Shown: positions 33,001 through 45,364 of the stretch, one piece after another
How positions within the stretch are numbered: the first letter of the stretch is position 1
Layout: each line of letters begins with the position of its first letter
Origin: Henckelia pumila
Lineage: Eukaryota; Streptophyta; Magnoliopsida; Lamiales; Gesneriaceae
Assembly (NCBI RefSeq): GCF_033568475.1
Contig: NC_133123.1
Location: 16,292,622 to 16,356,621, forward strand
Reading direction: 5' to 3'
DNA length: 64,000 bases
Position numbers and translations under genes: made by a program
Notes under the pieces: model-generated
Seen by the model: only the letters and a program-made list of their open reading frames with translations
Database searches by the model: none
What the model was told of the DNA's origin: nothing

Positions 33001-36000
33001 TCCAAGGAAATAAAACTCCTAGGTTAAGATGGAATAATAATCACCCATTATATTGGTTTAGAGTATTTTGAAATAGATACTGTGGGAATATATGCTATGA
33101 GTCTATGACTAAATCACTAATGATATCATATCAGATATATATAGTACTCTTAAGTCACAATGATATGTTTTTTTGACTTCTGATAGAATTGCTTACCACT
33201 GTAGGCTTCATGAGCAAACCAGTAAGTGTTTTTTGTCTCAGATCGGCACACTCTTCCTGTGAAGTTGAGAAGGACAAAGAGTCATGTTTCAGTTGGACAT
33301 GGTGTTGGAAAAGTTTCCATGGACTTGGACATTTAAAAAAAATCTGTATTGCCGGAGCCTTATTGAGGACATCTATATGCTCACAGACCTCACTAGCAAT
33401 CAACAAATTATTTTTTATCCTTTTGCAATTTTTTAAAATATTTGGTCACCTCTGAAAAATCAGTATCTGAAAGCAGACTTATATGAACTTCGTTTGGAAA
33501 AGCAGAAAAACATAGGACAAACTCTGTGTTGCTTTCACCATTGGAAACTGATTTTATGCCTGAAAGCAAAAATTAAAAATAATAATAAGCAAGAAGTCCT
33601 GAAAGTACTATGGTTGAAACTGAAGAATATACTTATATAATTGTTCTGAACTCAAAAAGTTAATTATGCAGCAGAGAGGGGTAATAATTTCTATTTTGTG
33701 AGTGTAAATTTTTAAAAAAACAATGGAAGAGGGATGAGCTTCCAACATGCTTCAGGAGAGTTTGTATGCAATGATATTCAATGATTTCGAGTTTTTCCTA
33801 ATCATGCTTGTGTTGTTTTTAACATAGACTAGCGAACAAATACTGAAAGATAATCATGTACATTTAACAAAAAGACCCATCAGTATTATAATCAATGCAG
33901 AATAATAAAGAAACCACAATAGCAATAGATTGTCCTATTTTGTTTATTTTTATTAAGAAATGAAACAATAGTTGTTTTCTACCCGGGATTCTTGATCAAT
34001 GGAATTAAATAGCTCTGTTCCTTCAAAGATATGTAAAACAACAAAGCAATATATCATCAGAGTTAGAGAAACTGAAAAATCGAACATCATGTTTCACGAG
34101 TCTCAACAAACCTTTGACTTGCATGAGCTGATGTGAATTTTTTGCACAGTAATCATATGGGTCTGATTTAACTCGAACAAAGCATCCTATCACCTTTTGT
34201 TCAAATGCCTCAGGGTGCTTGAATAGCTCATATAGCAAGCTTCTCTTCAAGTAAACAAGTTTCACATTATGAACACTAATAGATGCAAAAACACTCTCAG
34301 GCACACTAACTTCTCTCTCATTTTTCGTCGATTCTATCTCTGTGTCAAACTTTCTTTGTCGTTTGCATAGAGGATAAGTTGTTTCTTTAGTGTTCTCTAA
34401 GTCATATACCATATCATTCTCCTCCAATTCATCATGGTTCTCTGTAAAATGATCCTCCAAAAGGTCGTATATTCTATACTTACTAATCATTCTTCTCCCC
34501 AATAAAGGTTGTAATCGTTCATCACACACTACCATTTTTCTATTCTTCGAATGGATGAGTTTATTTTCTAAAATATACCCATTTATAATGTCCGTCACAT
34601 CACGCTGTGTTAATACTTCACTAATGCTTTTACCAATTGATCCAAGAAACTCAATTAGGGTTCTCGAACCCCAAGCGATGAACTCCTTTTTATTGGATTT
34701 TCTGTGGCTTTTCTTTGCAGATTTTAGTCTTGCGTGGCTTTTCTTTGCAGATTTTAGTGTTCTCTTTCTCGTCTTCTCATGATCCGAGCCATCATACTCG
34801 GAGATCTCTTCTTCATCTTCGTCATCATCTTCATCAAGTTCCAACGAGCCAAAGTCAGATTTATAGTTCTTTCTAGCCTTTTCCCGATCTTTTGCAGCAT
34901 AAATATGGTGTGGTTCCAATCCTTCATTCTCTTTAATAATCAGATAATATTCCTTGAATAAACCCTCGTATGTTTCTCGAATTTTAAAATCCACCTGTTC
35001 CTGGAAACAATACAGCGCCATTTCATGTGTAAGATTGTGTGCACACATATATATACGAGTATGAATCTGGATTCCAAGATAAGAAATAAGTTTATAAGCT
35101 CACATAATGGAAAGCAAGAAGGAAATTTCATAATATCGATATAACATTATTATGCAAATCATAAGGTTGAAATATTAAAGAACATAGATGTCGAAAAATC
35201 ATCTCAACTGAGACAAATACGAATCATTTAATATTTCACCTCTCTGATGCTCTTTCAACAATGCCCACAGTATAAAGCCTAGCACGTGAAACTCTTCAAA
35301 AGGGCATGAACTAAAGAAAATCTCTAGCTTGATCCTTGAAGGAAAGTACTGAATTTTGGAGAGCCTGTTCTAGTTTAATTCATGATCCATATAGGTGATG
35401 AACACCTCAAAGGATAATATGGCTTACTCTTTAACAGAAAACTACAACCTTGCACTTGGTACAGACTCCAGATATACCATCATTGGCAGAGCCAGATGGG
35501 AGCGGAGCAGGTAGGAGTAGTATATTTCTACCTCTTAAATTTATCTACACTCATATCCTTTTCTGTGTTATATGTAATTGGATAAATGATTTCGACACCC
35601 TCTAAATTTTTGAACTTTTAAATTCCCCTCGTGAATATTCTTGCTTGTTGACACAACAAGTGTTCATCAACCCCTTATCTTTTTTACATCCTCTGTCCTT
35701 GAAGCTGAGGCTGTGGAATAAATTTACATTTTCAGACATATAATTGGCTTGTTGGTTCGTAAAAGAAGGTAAATAAATATAGGTTTCTTGACTATATCTT
35801 CTTATGGTTCTCTGAAGGACCTAGCATATTATCATGCAGCCAAATTTCAACCGCAGCATACTTTACAGTCTTGCTGAGTGAATCCACAATTATAAGGCAG
35901 CTCAAGAAACGTAGTATCTCCAAATCCTTTTCCATTGGCTTTTAGGCAAACTTATTTACAGTTCATTGTTAATCATACCCCATCAGAGTCACAATCCCTG

Positions 36001-38857
36001 TTTTCTTCAACAAGTGCAGCAAGCTTTAGGCAGTGACTGCAGAATCCCTTTTTCCCCTTTACTTGTAAAAAACCAGCAGTAGGAAGACAGTGGTTGCACA
36101 CTGCCTTTGCACAAGTGTAACAATGAAGACAGGCAGATCTGCTGCACAGGAAGCAAGTATGCCAATCTGAAAAAGAAATCTATTAAATCTCTACCATGCA
36201 CATGAAACGTGATTTTTGGACCATCGAAGGCACCAACTTCAAGCGGTACCCAAAAACTCCCTTTCATTTGTTTCACACACTGAACAAAATTTTCAATCTT
36301 TTGATTTTGAATGATATTCACTTATTCGAACAGAAAACATTGTATAAAAACCTCTCAACGAGCCACCTTAAAAGAAATTTTATGGATATGATCCCAAAGT
36401 AATAAAAATCTTTACCATGCAAAAGAAAATTGGTGTTTGGGTAAAGACACCAACTATCGTCATACCCAACACACCCTATCACTTGTTATTTTATTCCCAA
36501 AAACATTTTGAAATTTTTAGATATTCACGTATTCAATAGGAAAGTGTTTCATTAGAACTTCTAAACAAGCCACACCAAAAGAAATTTATGGTTATGCGCA
36601 TGGATACTGCATTCAATCACGAGTAATAATATCATCCGAAAATGGCAATTATAAACTTATATTTATATTATGCTATGTGAGAAGAGATTGAGCATCACGA
36701 AGATCCAACCTGATTCTTTCAGAAATTTTAGGCGAAGTGAGAACGATTAATTGTTTTGAGTAATTGTTTCATTACCAGGAAGAGTAAAGGTTTCAGTCAG
36801 AGTTCATGAGAGATTCACAGTCATACACATGCATGATTGATGATACAGAATCCACAGGAGACAACCTCACAGTTTCGATAACTGAATTCCTCAGTTCAAA
36901 ATCTTGCCATTTATATAATAACAATATTATTATTTATCCATATAATTCAAAGTCAAGGAGGAAAACCGTAATTCACTACCTAATCGCAAATTTAATCAAT
37001 CCAATCTAACATATTATTATTTATCGATTTTTATTCCACATCCTATGCAAATACTTTAATAGTCACAACATTATTTATCAATATAATCCCATCAATCAAA
37101 GTAAATGCTACCTTAAAACTCATGATAAATAAGATGAGGTGAATAAGAGTGCCACATCTGTCGTAAATCTTTTTAAGGTTAAAGGTAGTGATGGATCAAG
37201 GAATTTGGCAGGTAGATGAGATGGAATCATGGAACAAGGTGGCAAGTTAGGGAGAAACTGAACGATCTTCGTGGGGGCGAAGCTCGCGTTTTAGAAAAAT
37301 TACACATAATTTTTTTAAAAAAAATTTGTCTTGGGGAAGGGGCTCTCTTCCGACGTGGCTATCTCTTGGACTGCCCCTGCTCAAATTTCACTACCCAGAA
37401 ATATGTATACATATGCATTGAGGTGGAGTGTGTTGACAGAGGTTGATTTACCGCAAGTCCAGTGGTCTTCACTATCCAAAAACGAATCATTCTTCCCCAC
37501 GCAGCTAGGATGATAAGATTTTAGACATTGCCTGGAAACAAAATATGCTTTCACTGAAAATGCTGTATGAAGAAAATGCTGAATTTTGATTTGTAACAGA
37601 GAAACATAAAATACGTGATAATGACAATAAGATTAGGATGAGAAGTCAAAACAAAAAGTACAGCATCCAGCTTGAATTTAACTCACACTAGACATAGGAA
37701 CAGAGTACACAAAGAACATACACTGAAGACAATGTACAAGCATACAATAAAAGGATTCAGCAACATTCTCCCAAATTTCTCATGAATAAGTAGTATGTTC
37801 ACATATCCTAAACTTGAACCCAACAAATATGGAGATTAAATTCACCGACTGTGACATGCCTTATAAACAATTGCAGATTAAGCATATAAAGCATACAGTG
37901 CTCTTTAGTCCGACAAAGGAATAGGCTTATCAGTATTTTGCCATTTACTTAGAAAACAGGAAAAAAATGAATGGTCTAGTTTCATATTACACATCTAAGA
38001 CCATAGCACAACACCAGCAGCCTTTAAAATATACTAAATAAAAATATTCATCTATAAATTGTCAAGATGGCTCCTCAATTTGTCACAAACAGCATTTTCT
38101 TTTCTCTTTTTTTTTCTAGTATCTGATATCTTAAATCACAATATCAAGTTTCGTTTTTTTATCCTGTAGACCTTTCTCACAAAATGGATACAACTTTGGA
38201 GCAGTGTAAAATAACAAATAAAGAACCGATCTTATGTTAAGTAAAAGCATTTTAAAATAATTGATTCAAGATAGAAGCTCTTTTTTTTAACCATAACTAT
38301 TTAAGATAACAGCATGAGCAAGCAGAGCTGATAACTTTTTAAATGATACAAAGCCTTCCACGTGAACCAAAAATTGATCTCTCCCATCTAGTTGAATACT
38401 TGCAAAAGCTTTTGGAGTAATATCTCATGTAAAGTACTTAATATGATGTGTAATACCAGGACAAATAGTGAATGGCCAGAAGTACATTATGAACATGGCA
38501 CGACTAGGAAGTGCATAATACAACTCAAATTGGACATTACCACAAGATTTTTAAATGAATCAGTTTTGAAGATTATATTAGTGCTGCTGTAACCCAAAAC
38601 ACGGATAAAATATTTTCAATGAACAAGTAGAGATTATATTACTAAATTACATCATTGAGATGCATCATACTTATTTGTCTTCAACAGTTGTATTCATAAA
38701 CGATATACCCAAAGCCTTTTAAACATTTTAGTTTCAATCCTAACTAAAATTTCTGACTATCCCATTAAATAGTCTTGAAATTAGATGGGCAAGCAACAAG
38801 TTTCTTTATTCTCTTGACAACAATATCAACTGCGAAAGAATACACACATCGACACAC

Positions 38858-38899
<42 letters not shown>

Positions 38900-39039
38900 G
38901 AACCAAAAAAAAAAGACAGAGAAACTGACTTGTAATCGCAGATTCGAACGGAGCCACCGTCTTTACACACGAAGCACCAGTCCTCAGCAACTAGTTCCTT
39001 TATCAACTTCTCCTTCCTTGGTTTTTTACCACCCCTCAT
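30086..39039 (-). CDS. PHD-SWIB-Plus3-GYF domain protein, 10 exons
   Basis: Exons: 39039-38930, 37531-37452, 36166-35979, 35000-34112, 33559-33450, 33256-33197, 32327-32277, 31525-31440, 31210-30993, 30882-30086. All borders are GT/AG and phases agree, giving 862 codons. Residues 21-125 hold a PHD finger and Cys/His-rich extension (CFVCKDGGSV, then HWTCDWHTCFLC). Residues 230-315 are the SWIB/MDM2 domain (FIAWGSRTLIEFLGSIGK). Plus3 spans about 368-480 (LKRSLLYELFKHPEAFEQK...ECADLRQK). The helical ELQQKARVLHEDLTKH segment follows. A GYF-like domain ends the protein (about 803-862; NTWLILGPNGERDT). This is the Arabidopsis At5g08430/At5g63700 family, related to NERD: nuclear, histone-tail and chromatin linked. 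Exons 8/9 are the least certain. The tail has repeated I-E-L-x-S-D-D-E motifs resembling SUMO-interaction motifs. Confidence 0.87.
38865..38895. repeat. (TA)n tract in intron 1
   Basis: About 15 TA units just downstream of exon 1 of the PHD gene. A simple repeat with no further signal. Confidence 0.8.
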
Positions 39040-39587
39040 CCCAAATACAAGAAAAAAAGTAGCAAGCTTTCCACTTCCGCAAGAACCAGAGTGTCTACGT
39101 GTATTTTTACCCACAACCCTTCCGTTTTCTTGAAAAAAGGGGGGAATTCTAGCAGGAATGCATATACATACGTCCAAATATACGGGGAGAAAATCAAAGA
39201 AATGCGTACGATGCGCGTGTCAGGGTGTGTTTATACTCGAGTTTTAGCAGGCGCCCCCCATCTGAAGATTTGTGTTTTCAACAAGTATGGTGGTACAGAG
39301 CCCATTTTGGGAAACAATTTACATCAATTCATCTGCATGGTAGAGAAAGAGTGCGAGAAAATGAAACTAAAGAAAAAAAATTGTCACATTTATCTATGAT
39401 CAATTATATTTCAATTATGGTGTTCAACACTATATGCCCACTTTATGCCCATGACATATAGTATTGGGCACCATAAAAAACTCTTATATTATATATATAT
39501 ATATATATATATATTATTTATTATATATATACACAAATATGCAGTTTCATTTTTGAATTTTATCTTATATCTCTCGTTTTCTTCATA
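39040..39587. other. 5' flank of the PHD gene
   Basis: Contains the presumed 5' UTR and promoter of the minus-strand PHD gene. A longer frame from 39177 could extend the N-terminus, but the ATG at 39039 directly precedes a Lys-rich stretch and the PHD finger and is preferred. A TA tract lies near 39490-39515. Confidence 0.45.
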
Positions 39588-39973
39588 CTAAGCATTCGGG
39601 CACACGCGATGCGTGTGTAACAAAAAAAAATTGATATTAAAGAAAAAAAATTATATATATATATATATAATTTAATACATTGATCTTACAAATGAAAAAA
39701 AAAAATTAGGTATGTATTTATTAAAAAAATGAAATTAAAGTTGATGGTGGAATGAATAAAAGAAAAACCACAACCTCTTATAAAAGGAAAACTATTTTTC
39801 TCTCTCTTGAAGTTAGAGTATTATAAACGTGAGCTAATAAATAAGACACCAAGAATTAATGACATAATTGAAAATTAATTGGAGGGTAAAACTGGAAAGA
39901 AAGTTGGTGTCCTCACATCAAATTAAATAAAGTAATTTTTATAAGGGAGTCAACTATTATAAAGTAGTAGAGA
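39588..39973 (-). mobile_element. Small non-autonomous Helitron
   Basis: On the minus strand it begins TCTCTACTACTTTATAATAG, a common plant Helitron 5' end. It ends with a hairpin (cacacgcatcgcgtgtg) and, 12 bases on, CTTAG, near the consensus CTRR. The host bases are A before TC and T after the end, as expected for A^T insertion. Length 386 bp, non-coding. Confidence 0.7.
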
Positions 39974-40099
39974 TTATGCCATGAAACTCTTGTCTTCTTC
40001 TTTCTTAATCAACCATTAATTTAAATATATTATCTAATTTTATTACGCATTTTTTCAATGGTTAATTACTTACGTGCAATGTAAATACACTTTTCTAAT

Positions 40100-40108
40100 A
40101 CACACACG

Positions 40109-40172
<64 letters not shown>
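40100..40172. repeat. Compound (CA)n(TA)n(TG)n microsatellite
   Basis: acacacacgcacatata, a long TA tract and a (TG) run follow each other. The whole is a perfect-looking dinucleotide palindrome. Confidence 0.9.
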
Positions 40173-40689
40173 CTTTATGAGGCGAAAATATGTTACTGTT
40201 ATCTTCTTGTGTGCATTAGATAAACTCCGAGTTAACATAATAGTTTGTAAATACCTTAGTCAGATAAATAATACTGCAAAAGCTCTGCGACAAACTCATC
40301 TAAAAAATGTCACTGAAAGAAATGTAACTCTTGACTATTAATTGAACGCTTAATCACTCCACTACTTTATGGACCTTCGAGTTAATGGGAATATACACGA
40401 TGACAACGTGATTTACCTGCTAGTAGTTTGCGGCCTAAATGAGTTGGGGGTAACATGTATAATCGCCTCATCGTAGGAATGAGATAAATGATAAATTGCT
40501 AAAATTCGAAAATTTTAACATAAATAAATATTATGAAATGTGTTGGATTATTAGTTTTTTTTTCTAAAAAATATTATGTGGAAATTTTATTTTATAAAGA
40601 AAGTGTATTGTGTTAATATTTGTTAACATTCTTGAGTTGATTTACATGCTATTATTTTTTGGTAAAATTTATTTTAAAAATCATTGCAG

Positions 40690-42720
40690 GGCATCCTTTA
40701 CGAGGTAAGGTACTTTCGGTGTTGGTTGCTAACCAAGATACTTATCCCTCGTCGCCCCCGGGGTCTCGCGATGAATGTGAAATTGACGAGTTTCTATCTC
40801 CCTTGAGTTATTTGAATTCTTGCGATAATAGTAGTTCCCAAGAGTCTTTGGGAGGAGTGAGCGAGCGTCTTCTGGACGAGTCTAAGATTTTAAGCCCATT
40901 CCAAGAACTTGAATTATCATCTAGACATATTCTTAAGATTCCAAAAAATGGAGATTCATGTCAAGAACCGCCTCCGGGATATTTTACTGTATATCTGGAG
41001 TACTTTAATTTTGGTTTCTCGCTTCCTCCTCATGCCCTTTTGATAGAAATTGTAGATAGTATTGGGGTGAGTTTAAGTCAATTAACACCAAGTGCGATTC
41101 TTTTTTTTACGTGCTTCCTATGTAGAGTGAGCGAAATTAAAATGTCCCCAACTATAGACTTATTTTATGCACTCTTCTCGATGCGTCGTTCCATGCCGGG
41201 TTCCTATACTTATTTTATACCTCGCGGAGATTGTAAGTTTTTATCTCGTTGTCCATCTCCGAAAAGCGATTGGAGAAAAAAGTTTGTTTATGTCTGGGAT
41301 TATGGTTGGAAGGTTCCCATAGTATGGAGTCCGGGCCACCGGAGAATTATTTTTAGCAAAACTCATCGTGAGTTGCAACTTGAATTTCGCTCCTTAGGTC
41401 TTTTCAAAAAGTTGGTTGATCCACATACTTTGCTTGCTGGTATTTGATTTTTCATTCTTTTGCATGCTATTGTATTTTTTTCTTTAAATAAATGTACATT
41501 GCTCGGTGTAATTTGAGAATTTATTGTATTTATTTATGTATTATTCTCCTTGTTTTTTAATAGGGAAAAAAATAAGTTTGGCGGAGGTCCGGGCGTGCAT
41601 AGAGAAAAATGAGAAAGATGCGTCAAAAATGCTAAGAAAAGACTTCACAAAGGAGCGAGCTATCGTTGGTTCTCAAGAGCTTCCCCGGAGGAGAAAGTCT
41701 CCCGGGCCTTCAAATCATGCTCAGCGTTCCGGCTCACCATCCAAACGATCTGATGTGCATGACAGAAAGACTGGCGGCAAAAGAAAAGATGTGGCAACTG
41801 CACCTGGCATTGATGCACGCAGTAAAAAGGTTGAAAATTCAAGAGACCCAAAGAAAAAATGTGACGACAAACGAGTAATTGATCTGGAAGCTCTCGAGGG
41901 TCGTCACTTATTCGTGAAAGGGGTGAACCATAAAAATAATGCTGGATCTTTTTGGGATTTGAAAGATTCAGACATTGGTTGGAGAACGGGAGCGGACCTG
42001 ATTGGAGATCATGATAGGTTGCATCTACTACCACAACCTACCGAAGTGTTGACTCGGTCTCTTGCTTCGTCCGCCTTTCAGGTATATTATTACTTGCTTG
42101 TTATTTATTATGATTTTGTCATAATAAATAATTTTCTTTATCTATGGGTATTTACAGATTTTATCGCTTGCTCACACTTTTCAATTTCGAGAAGAGAGGT
42201 CTCGAAATTTCGGGAAAAAATTTGATGACGAGCTGACGTCCTTAAGTGCAAAAGACTTGGCGAGGAAAACACTAAGGCTCAAGATGATTTTCTCAATTCG
42301 CAAAAGGAGCTTGAAGAAAAATCCAAAAAGTACGATGCATTGTGCAAGGAGATGGAGGAACTTAGAGGGAAATATTCCCGTGAATCGGAGACCGGTGAGA
42401 TTTTTCTCAGTTCGTCAATAGGCAAGAATCTCTTGCGAAGCACCGGAGAAAAAACAATTGAAGGCTATCGAGAATCCATAGCTTTTAGAGATGAAGTGAT
42501 TCAGCAGGCGATTGTTATTCATGATGAAGTTGTTGTGGATTGTCGCCAAGAACTACGGGATACTAAACTAGTTCCGGAGAAAATTATTATGATGATTCAC
42601 CCTAAAATTCCGGAGCCTAGAACTGCAAGAGTTGAGGATGACTCGAATCCTCCCTTAGGGAATTTATTGGGAGGACTGGGTGATGAGGAGATGATCGAAG
42701 CTTTGCGTTCGAATTTTTAG
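40690..42720 (+). CDS. Spliced antisense ORF of the Tat element (Transposase_28-like)
   Basis: Exon A 40690-41439, intron gtattt...ttaatag, exon B 41564-42081, intron gtatat...tttacag, exon C 42158-42720. Phases A/B/C fit. Exon A holds PPGYFTVYLEYFNFGFSLPP and HALLIEIVDSIGVSLSQL, the signature of plant "putative gypsy-type transposon" proteins (PF04195-like). Exon B is basic and disordered (RRRKSPGPSNH). Exon C is coiled coil (QKELEEKSKKYDALCKEMEE), but a one-base shift near 42250 breaks its frame. The start upstream of 40690 is unclear: a cag acceptor precedes it, so a further exon may be missing. Known only as an antisense partner of Tat elements; function unknown. Confidence 0.7.
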
Positions 42721-42918
42721 CTTATACAATCAATAATGACGGTGTGTGTCGAAGCTACATGGAGTCTACTCTTTGGAGTCGTGGAGCAGTTTAGCTTTAT
42801 TATTTCTTGCCACTTTTGGGCAACATTTTTTTTGTAACAAAGTCAAAGTCATAGACTTTGTCTGTTCTTTTTGAGTAAGTAAGTAGTTGGTGGAGGAGCA
42901 AAAGAAAAACAATAATTT

Positions 42919-42960
<42 letters not shown>
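42919..42960. repeat. (TA)n tract
   Basis: About 20 TA repeats downstream of the antisense ORF, inside the Tat element. Confidence 0.9.
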
Positions 42961-42967
<7 letters not shown>

Positions 42968-43451
42968 TGTCGATTATCATATCTCTTTTGCATTTTGAAT
43001 TTGCTATTGCATACTTGTTTGATGAATAAAATACTATTGCTTTAATATTGGAGTACTTGGGAGGGATTAGTCTCCCAAGATTTTGTCTCATGGGGAAGTC
43101 CTAAACCCACTTAGTACTTGGTGAGGTATCCCGGGACTTGTAATATTATTATTTCGTCTTGACCTCTTACAGCGTCATAATTTCAAATGTCCCATGGGGC
43201 TGTCCAAGCCTCTTATTGTTGGAATTTTTATTTTTTTTTTATGATTGCTAGGGTCTATGACGTTTACATCGTAAGTAAGCGTTAGTATAGGAGAGGGGAT
43301 ATGATAAGCTTTCGACAAAGTGATCTGCTTGTATAACAAAATAATCATATTAGTTGAAAACTACATAACAAAATTGTTGTATCAAAACATAAAGAAAATA
43401 TGCTAGTAACAAAAAAAGTAGATTTAGCCTATTATTGGCGAGAGTTGCAGT

Positions 43452-44400
43452 TTATGCATAAAACTTCTTCAGGTTGGCCACGTTCCAAGGTCTGGGAAGT
43501 ATTCTTCCATCTGAATGTTGGAGGCGATATGTTCCCATCTTCACAATCTCAATTACTTTGTACGGGCCTTCCCATTTTGGGTCTAATTTACCCACAGACT
43601 TCAAGATGTCGGATTTTCTCAAGACCAGGTCTCCTACTTGGAAAGATCTTGGTTTGACTCTGTCATTGTATGCTTTAGTCATACAAGCTCGATATCTCTC
43701 GGCTCGTGTCAAAGCTTCATCTCTCAGTTCATCCACCAAGTCCAATGAAATTCTAAGGGCTTGGTCATTCCCAGATGAAGTGTACTGTTTCACTCGCCAT
43801 GATTGCTCTCCGATTTCGGCAGGAGCCACAGCTTCCGCTCCGTAGGCCAGTTGAAAGGAGATTCTCCAATTGAAGAGCGTGGAGTGGTTCGATATGCCCA
43901 TAGAACACTTGTCAACTCATCCACCCATTTTCCTTTGGCATTTCCTAGGCGTGTTTTGAGGTGCTGTAGAATGGTCCGGTTGGTGACCTCGGTTTGCCCA
44001 TTTGCTTGAGGATTCCCTACAGAAGTGAAGAACTGCTTGATAGAGAGTCCTTTGCACCAGTCTTTTATCTTCGCTCCAGAGAATTGAGTTCCATTGTCTG
44101 AAACCAAGGTTTGAGAAATGTCAAATCTGCATACTATATTCTTCCATAAGAAATTGATTACATCTCTCTCGGATATTTTGGCCAATGGTTCAGCTTCGAC
44201 CCATTTGGTGAAATAATCCACAGCAACTATCAAAAATTTTCTTTGTCCGGTAGCAGGAGGAAAAGGACCTACCAAATCCATTTCCCATTGAGTAAAAGGT
44301 AGAGGACTTTCCAGGGGCTGTAAGATTGTAGCCGGCTGGTGATGGAAGTTAGCATGCTCCTGACATGCGTGACAATGTTTCGCTAACTCAATAGCATCTT
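43452..44400 (-). pseudogene. Tat-element integrase
   Basis: The DDE core reads MDLVGPFPPATGQRKFLIV (first Asp), IVCRFDISQTLVSDNGTQF (second Asp) and GNPQANGQTEVTNRTI (Glu). It continues in another frame at 43901 with SFQLAYGAEAVAPAEIG and the C-terminal module FQVGDLVLRK...GPYKVIEI. A stop near 44403 separates it from the upstream HHCC region and a frame break lies at about 43850. Confidence 0.85.
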
Positions 44401-44419
44401 ACTTCATCGTTGGCCAAAA

Positions 44420-45316
44420 TTACCCTTGGCGCAATGCTTTCCCCGCGAGAGCTTTGCCAGCTAAGTGATTTCCACATATTCCTTCATGAATTTCACGGAT
44501 CACATAGTTTCCCTTAGCTGGCGTTAGACACTTTAGGTAAGGTGAAGAGAATCTTCTTTTGTACAGTTCTCCGTCAATGATCGTGAACCGAGCAGCTCTC
44601 ACTCTAAGTTTTTGAGCTTCAACTTGGTTAGCAGGTAGTTTCTCCTGCTTCAAACAGTCGATTATTTCATCTTTCCAACTAGGTTCTTCGCTGTCAGCAC
44701 AGAAGATTGTAACATCACTTCCATCAGTTTTTTCCTTGCCATAAGTTAGGAATGTAATTTCCCTATTATCAATGTTGGCCAAGGAGCTTGCTAACTTGGC
44801 AAGGCGGTCTGCTGACTCATTTTCTCCTCTAGGTATCTGCTTTATATCATAGCTGTCTAAACGCGAGAGAAGCTCATTCACTTGAGTGAGGTATTCAAGC
44901 ATTTTATCTTCCTTCGCTTCATAATTTCCATTAACCTGACTGACGATAAGTTGGGAGTCAATGTGTATCGTCAGTCTTTTTGCTTCGACCGACAGGGCCA
45001 ATTTAATTCTCATGATGAAAGCTTCATATTCTGCCTCATAATTCGTTGCAGGGAATAGAAATTTGATGGCATATTGAAATTTATCTCCCCGTAGGCTCTC
45101 CACAACTATACCTGCACCGCTTCCTGTAGAGGTTGATGATCCGTCGACATAAACCATCCATGTCTGGGTGGAGCTTTCTTCTTGAGTTACTGTCATATCT
45201 ACTAGAAAATCAGCCAGAATTTGTGTTTTAATCGCTGGACGCGGACGATATTCAATTCCATATTGGCTCAGTTCAACAGCCCACTTAACCATTCTTCCTG
45301 ATGCTTCAGGACTCAA
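44420..45316 (-). pseudogene. Tat-element RNase H (second, DGSS type) and integrase N-terminus
   Basis: The RNase H-like domain has the first Asp in WMVYVDGSSTSTGSGAGIVV, the Glu in NYEAEYEAF and the Asp in IHIDSQLIV. The C-terminal part (IREIHEGICGNHLAGKALAG) is the start of the integrase zinc-binding domain, with a short in-frame duplication LAGKALAGKAL. A stop separates it from the RT block at 45365. Confidence 0.8.
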
Positions 45317-45364
45317 GATAATTTGTTTGAGAGGATGATTGGTGAGTACAATTATTGGATGAGA

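Noticed and set aside
38806-39177. N-terminal extension of the PHD protein to 39177
   Set aside because: The extension has no family-like sequence, and the frame also reads on into intron 1 and a TA tract; the ATG at 39039 is better placed.
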